A stretch of 7,695 bases of DNA, taken from NCBI GenBank assembly GCA_027069645.1, contig JALXEI010000067.1, forward strand, positions 1 to 7,695. The letters are read 5' to 3'. Each line of letters opens with the position of its first letter. The first letter of the stretch is position 1. The position numbers and the translations under genes are program-made. Positions 6,743-7,695 of this stretch are shown here, one piece after another. The DNA comes from Hyphomicrobiales bacterium. GTDB lineage: Bacteria; Pseudomonadota; Alphaproteobacteria; Rhizobiales; JAKIUO01. Below the pieces are notes generated by a model that was given only the letters and a program-made list of their open reading frames with translations, did not search any database and was not told the origin of the DNA.

Positions 6743-6916
6743 CTAAAGCAGTGCATCAAGCACATTGGGTTTGTGAGGTTTTTTGCCGTCGGGACCAACT
6801 GCCGTATCTTTTGGTGCATCGGCAGGGCGCTGCAACTGCCCTTTTACGCCGCAGCCGGACAGGGTGAAAACGGTAAAAGCAGCAACGGACAACATCACCA
6901 TCAGGGTTTTGATCAT
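6743..6916 (-). CDS. lptM: LptM-like small lipoprotein (YifL/lipoprotein_16 type)
   Basis: A 57-aa lipoprotein. It begins MIKTLMVMLSVAAFTVFTLSG with a hydrophobic signal segment, and its lipobox LSGC makes Cys22 the likely lipidated residue. It is directly followed by GVKGQLQRP, matching the CGxKGxLxxP pattern of the LptM/YifL family. The rest is short, polar and Lys/Pro-rich. In E. coli, LptM assists assembly of the LptDE outer-membrane LPS translocon. Position downstream of argH is also a familiar place for this family in proteobacteria. The ATG overlaps the stop of the upstream 40-aa gene (ATGA), and AGGAAG lies eight bases upstream. The gene is short and easily missed by automatic gene callers. 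The family call rests on the post-lipobox motif and neighbourhood. Confidence 0.82.
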   Translation of the reverse strand: MIKTLMVMLSVAAFTVFTLSGCGVKGQLQRPADAPKDTAVGPDGKKPHKPNVLDALL

Positions 6917-7035
6917 TTTCTGTTCTTCCTGTTTGCTCGTCGTCTCGTTACCCGAAAAACAATTGCGCCGATCAGAATAACCGGCAGGGCCACATTGATG
7001 ATCCTTGCCAGTAACAGGGCGTCACTGCTGTCCAT
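6913..7035 (-). CDS. 40-aa single-span membrane peptide of unknown function
   Basis: A small protein starting MDSSDALLLARIINVALPVI with one hydrophobic span (about residues 6-28) and a strongly basic tail (RRRANRKNRK), so the C-terminus should face the cytoplasm. The start at 7035 is supported by GAAAGGA with 8 bases to the ATG. A longer in-frame start at 7134 would overlap the argH end and lacks such support. Its TGA overlaps the ATG of the lipoprotein gene by the ATGA arrangement, which implies translational coupling. It lies 59 bp after argH. I do not recognise a family. Coding status rests on the ribosome site, the membrane segment and the overlap. Confidence 0.6.
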   Translation of the reverse strand: MDSSDALLLARIINVALPVILIGAIVFRVTRRRANRKNRK

Positions 7036-7094
7036 CGGCGATGTCCTTTCCCGCCCCGCTGTTCTCACACTCACGCGGCGCATGTCATTTTCTA

Positions 7095-7694
7095 TTAGCC
7101 TGTTTGCCGACGGTTTTCCAGCCTGTCCCGCCACTGCAAGGCCATTTTTTCGACATTTGTGGGAGATGTGCCACCATAGCTGTTGCGCGAACGGACGGAT
7201 TGGGCCACCGAAAGTACCTCCAGCACACCGTCGGTTATTTTCGGTTCAACACTTTGCATGTCTTTCAAAGACAGCTCATCAAGGTGTTTTTGCTGTTTTT
7301 CGGCAAGGGCAACGATCGCGCCGGTGACGTGATGGGCCTCGCGAAACGGCATGTCGAGTTCACGCACCAGCCAGTCGGCAAGATCGGTGGCGGTGGAATA
7401 GCCGTGCGCTGCGGCTTCTTCCATACGTGCCCTGTCGGGTTTGAGATCGGCGATCATGCCGGTCATGGCGGCCAGCATCAAAGAATAGTTGTCAAAGGCG
7501 TCAAAGGCCATTTCCTTGTCTTCCTGCATATCCTTGGAATAGGCAAGCGGCAGGCCCTTCATGACCATTGTCAGCCCTTGCAGGGCCCCGGTGATGCGTC
7601 CGCTCTTGGCGCGCACCAGTTCGGCGGCGTCCGGGTTGCGCTTTTGCGGCATGATGGAAGAGCCGGTGGAAAAGCCGTCCGACAGGGTGATAAA
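7095..7694 (-). CDS. argH: Argininosuccinate lyase, C-terminal part (N-terminus beyond window)
   Basis: Final enzyme of arginine synthesis: splits argininosuccinate into arginine and fumarate, in the cytoplasm. The last 199 residues are present, entering from the right edge. The fumarase/aspartase superfamily signature GSSIMPQKRNPD, the mobile loop with the catalytic Ser, lies at about 7626-7661. It is followed by family segments such as LPLAYSKDMQEDKE and YSTATDLADWLVR. The ending, near SYGGTSP, also matches ArgH, where that motif sits close to the C-terminus. The coding region looks intact up to TAA at 7095. It leads a minus-strand cluster with the two small genes. Confidence 0.96.
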   Translation of the reverse strand, partial: FITLSDGFSTGSSIMPQKRNPDAAELVRAKSGRITGALQGLTMVMKGLPLAYSKDMQEDKEMAFDAFDNYSLMLAAMTGMIADLKPDRARMEEAAAHGYSTATDLADWLVRELDMPFREAHHVTGAIVALAEKQQKHLDELSLKDMQSVEPKITDGVLEVLSVAQSVRSRNSYGGTSPTNVEKMALQWRDRLENRRQTG

Positions 7695-7695
7695 G

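Noticed and set aside
6638..7327. 229-codon plus-strand open frame over the argH cluster.
   Set aside because: Lies antisense to argH, the membrane peptide and the lipoprotein, starts inside the palindromic region, and has no recognisable domain.

Overview
The window looks like a piece of an alphaproteobacterial chromosome. This is inferred from moderately GC-rich codon usage, the argH–small lipoprotein gene order, GC-rich palindromic intergenic elements and a LapB/LssB-type exporter. No rRNA or tRNA gene, CRISPR array or insertion sequence is visible. The genus cannot be named from the sequence.

Layout. Positions 1-921 (minus) hold the N-terminal 307 codons of a HlyD-type membrane fusion protein that runs off the left edge. 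A gap of about 180 bp separates it from a divergent plus-strand cluster: a type I secretion ABC permease/ATPase (1102-3345), a MotB-like single-span protein with a C-terminal OmpA-like peptidoglycan-binding domain (3345-4307, start overlapping the exporter stop as TAATG), then after 176 bp a MotA/ExbB/ZorA-like four-span protein with a long coiled tail (4484-6151), and 2 bp later a small PilZ-like protein (6154-6531). Converging from the right on the minus strand are the C-terminal part of argH (7095-7694), a 40-aa membrane peptide (6913-7035) and a 57-aa LptM-like lipoprotein (6743-6916), the last two joined by an ATGA overlap. The roughly 210 bp between the two convergent clusters holds GC-rich palindromes and an 18-bp inverted repeat.

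How the genes may work together. The HlyD adaptor and ABC exporter form the inner-membrane part of a type I secretion system, probably for a large adhesin or RTX-like protein, since the exporter has an inactive C39-like domain. Directly attached to it is a pair resembling an ion-driven stator (MotAB, ExbBD, ZorAB) plus a PilZ-like protein, the kind of domain that lets c-di-GMP act on stators or adhesin secretion. The working hypothesis is a type I exporter coupled to a proton-driven, peptidoglycan-anchored motor unit under second-messenger control. This is inference from gene order and domains. The right-hand argH cluster is ordinary housekeeping and probably unrelated.
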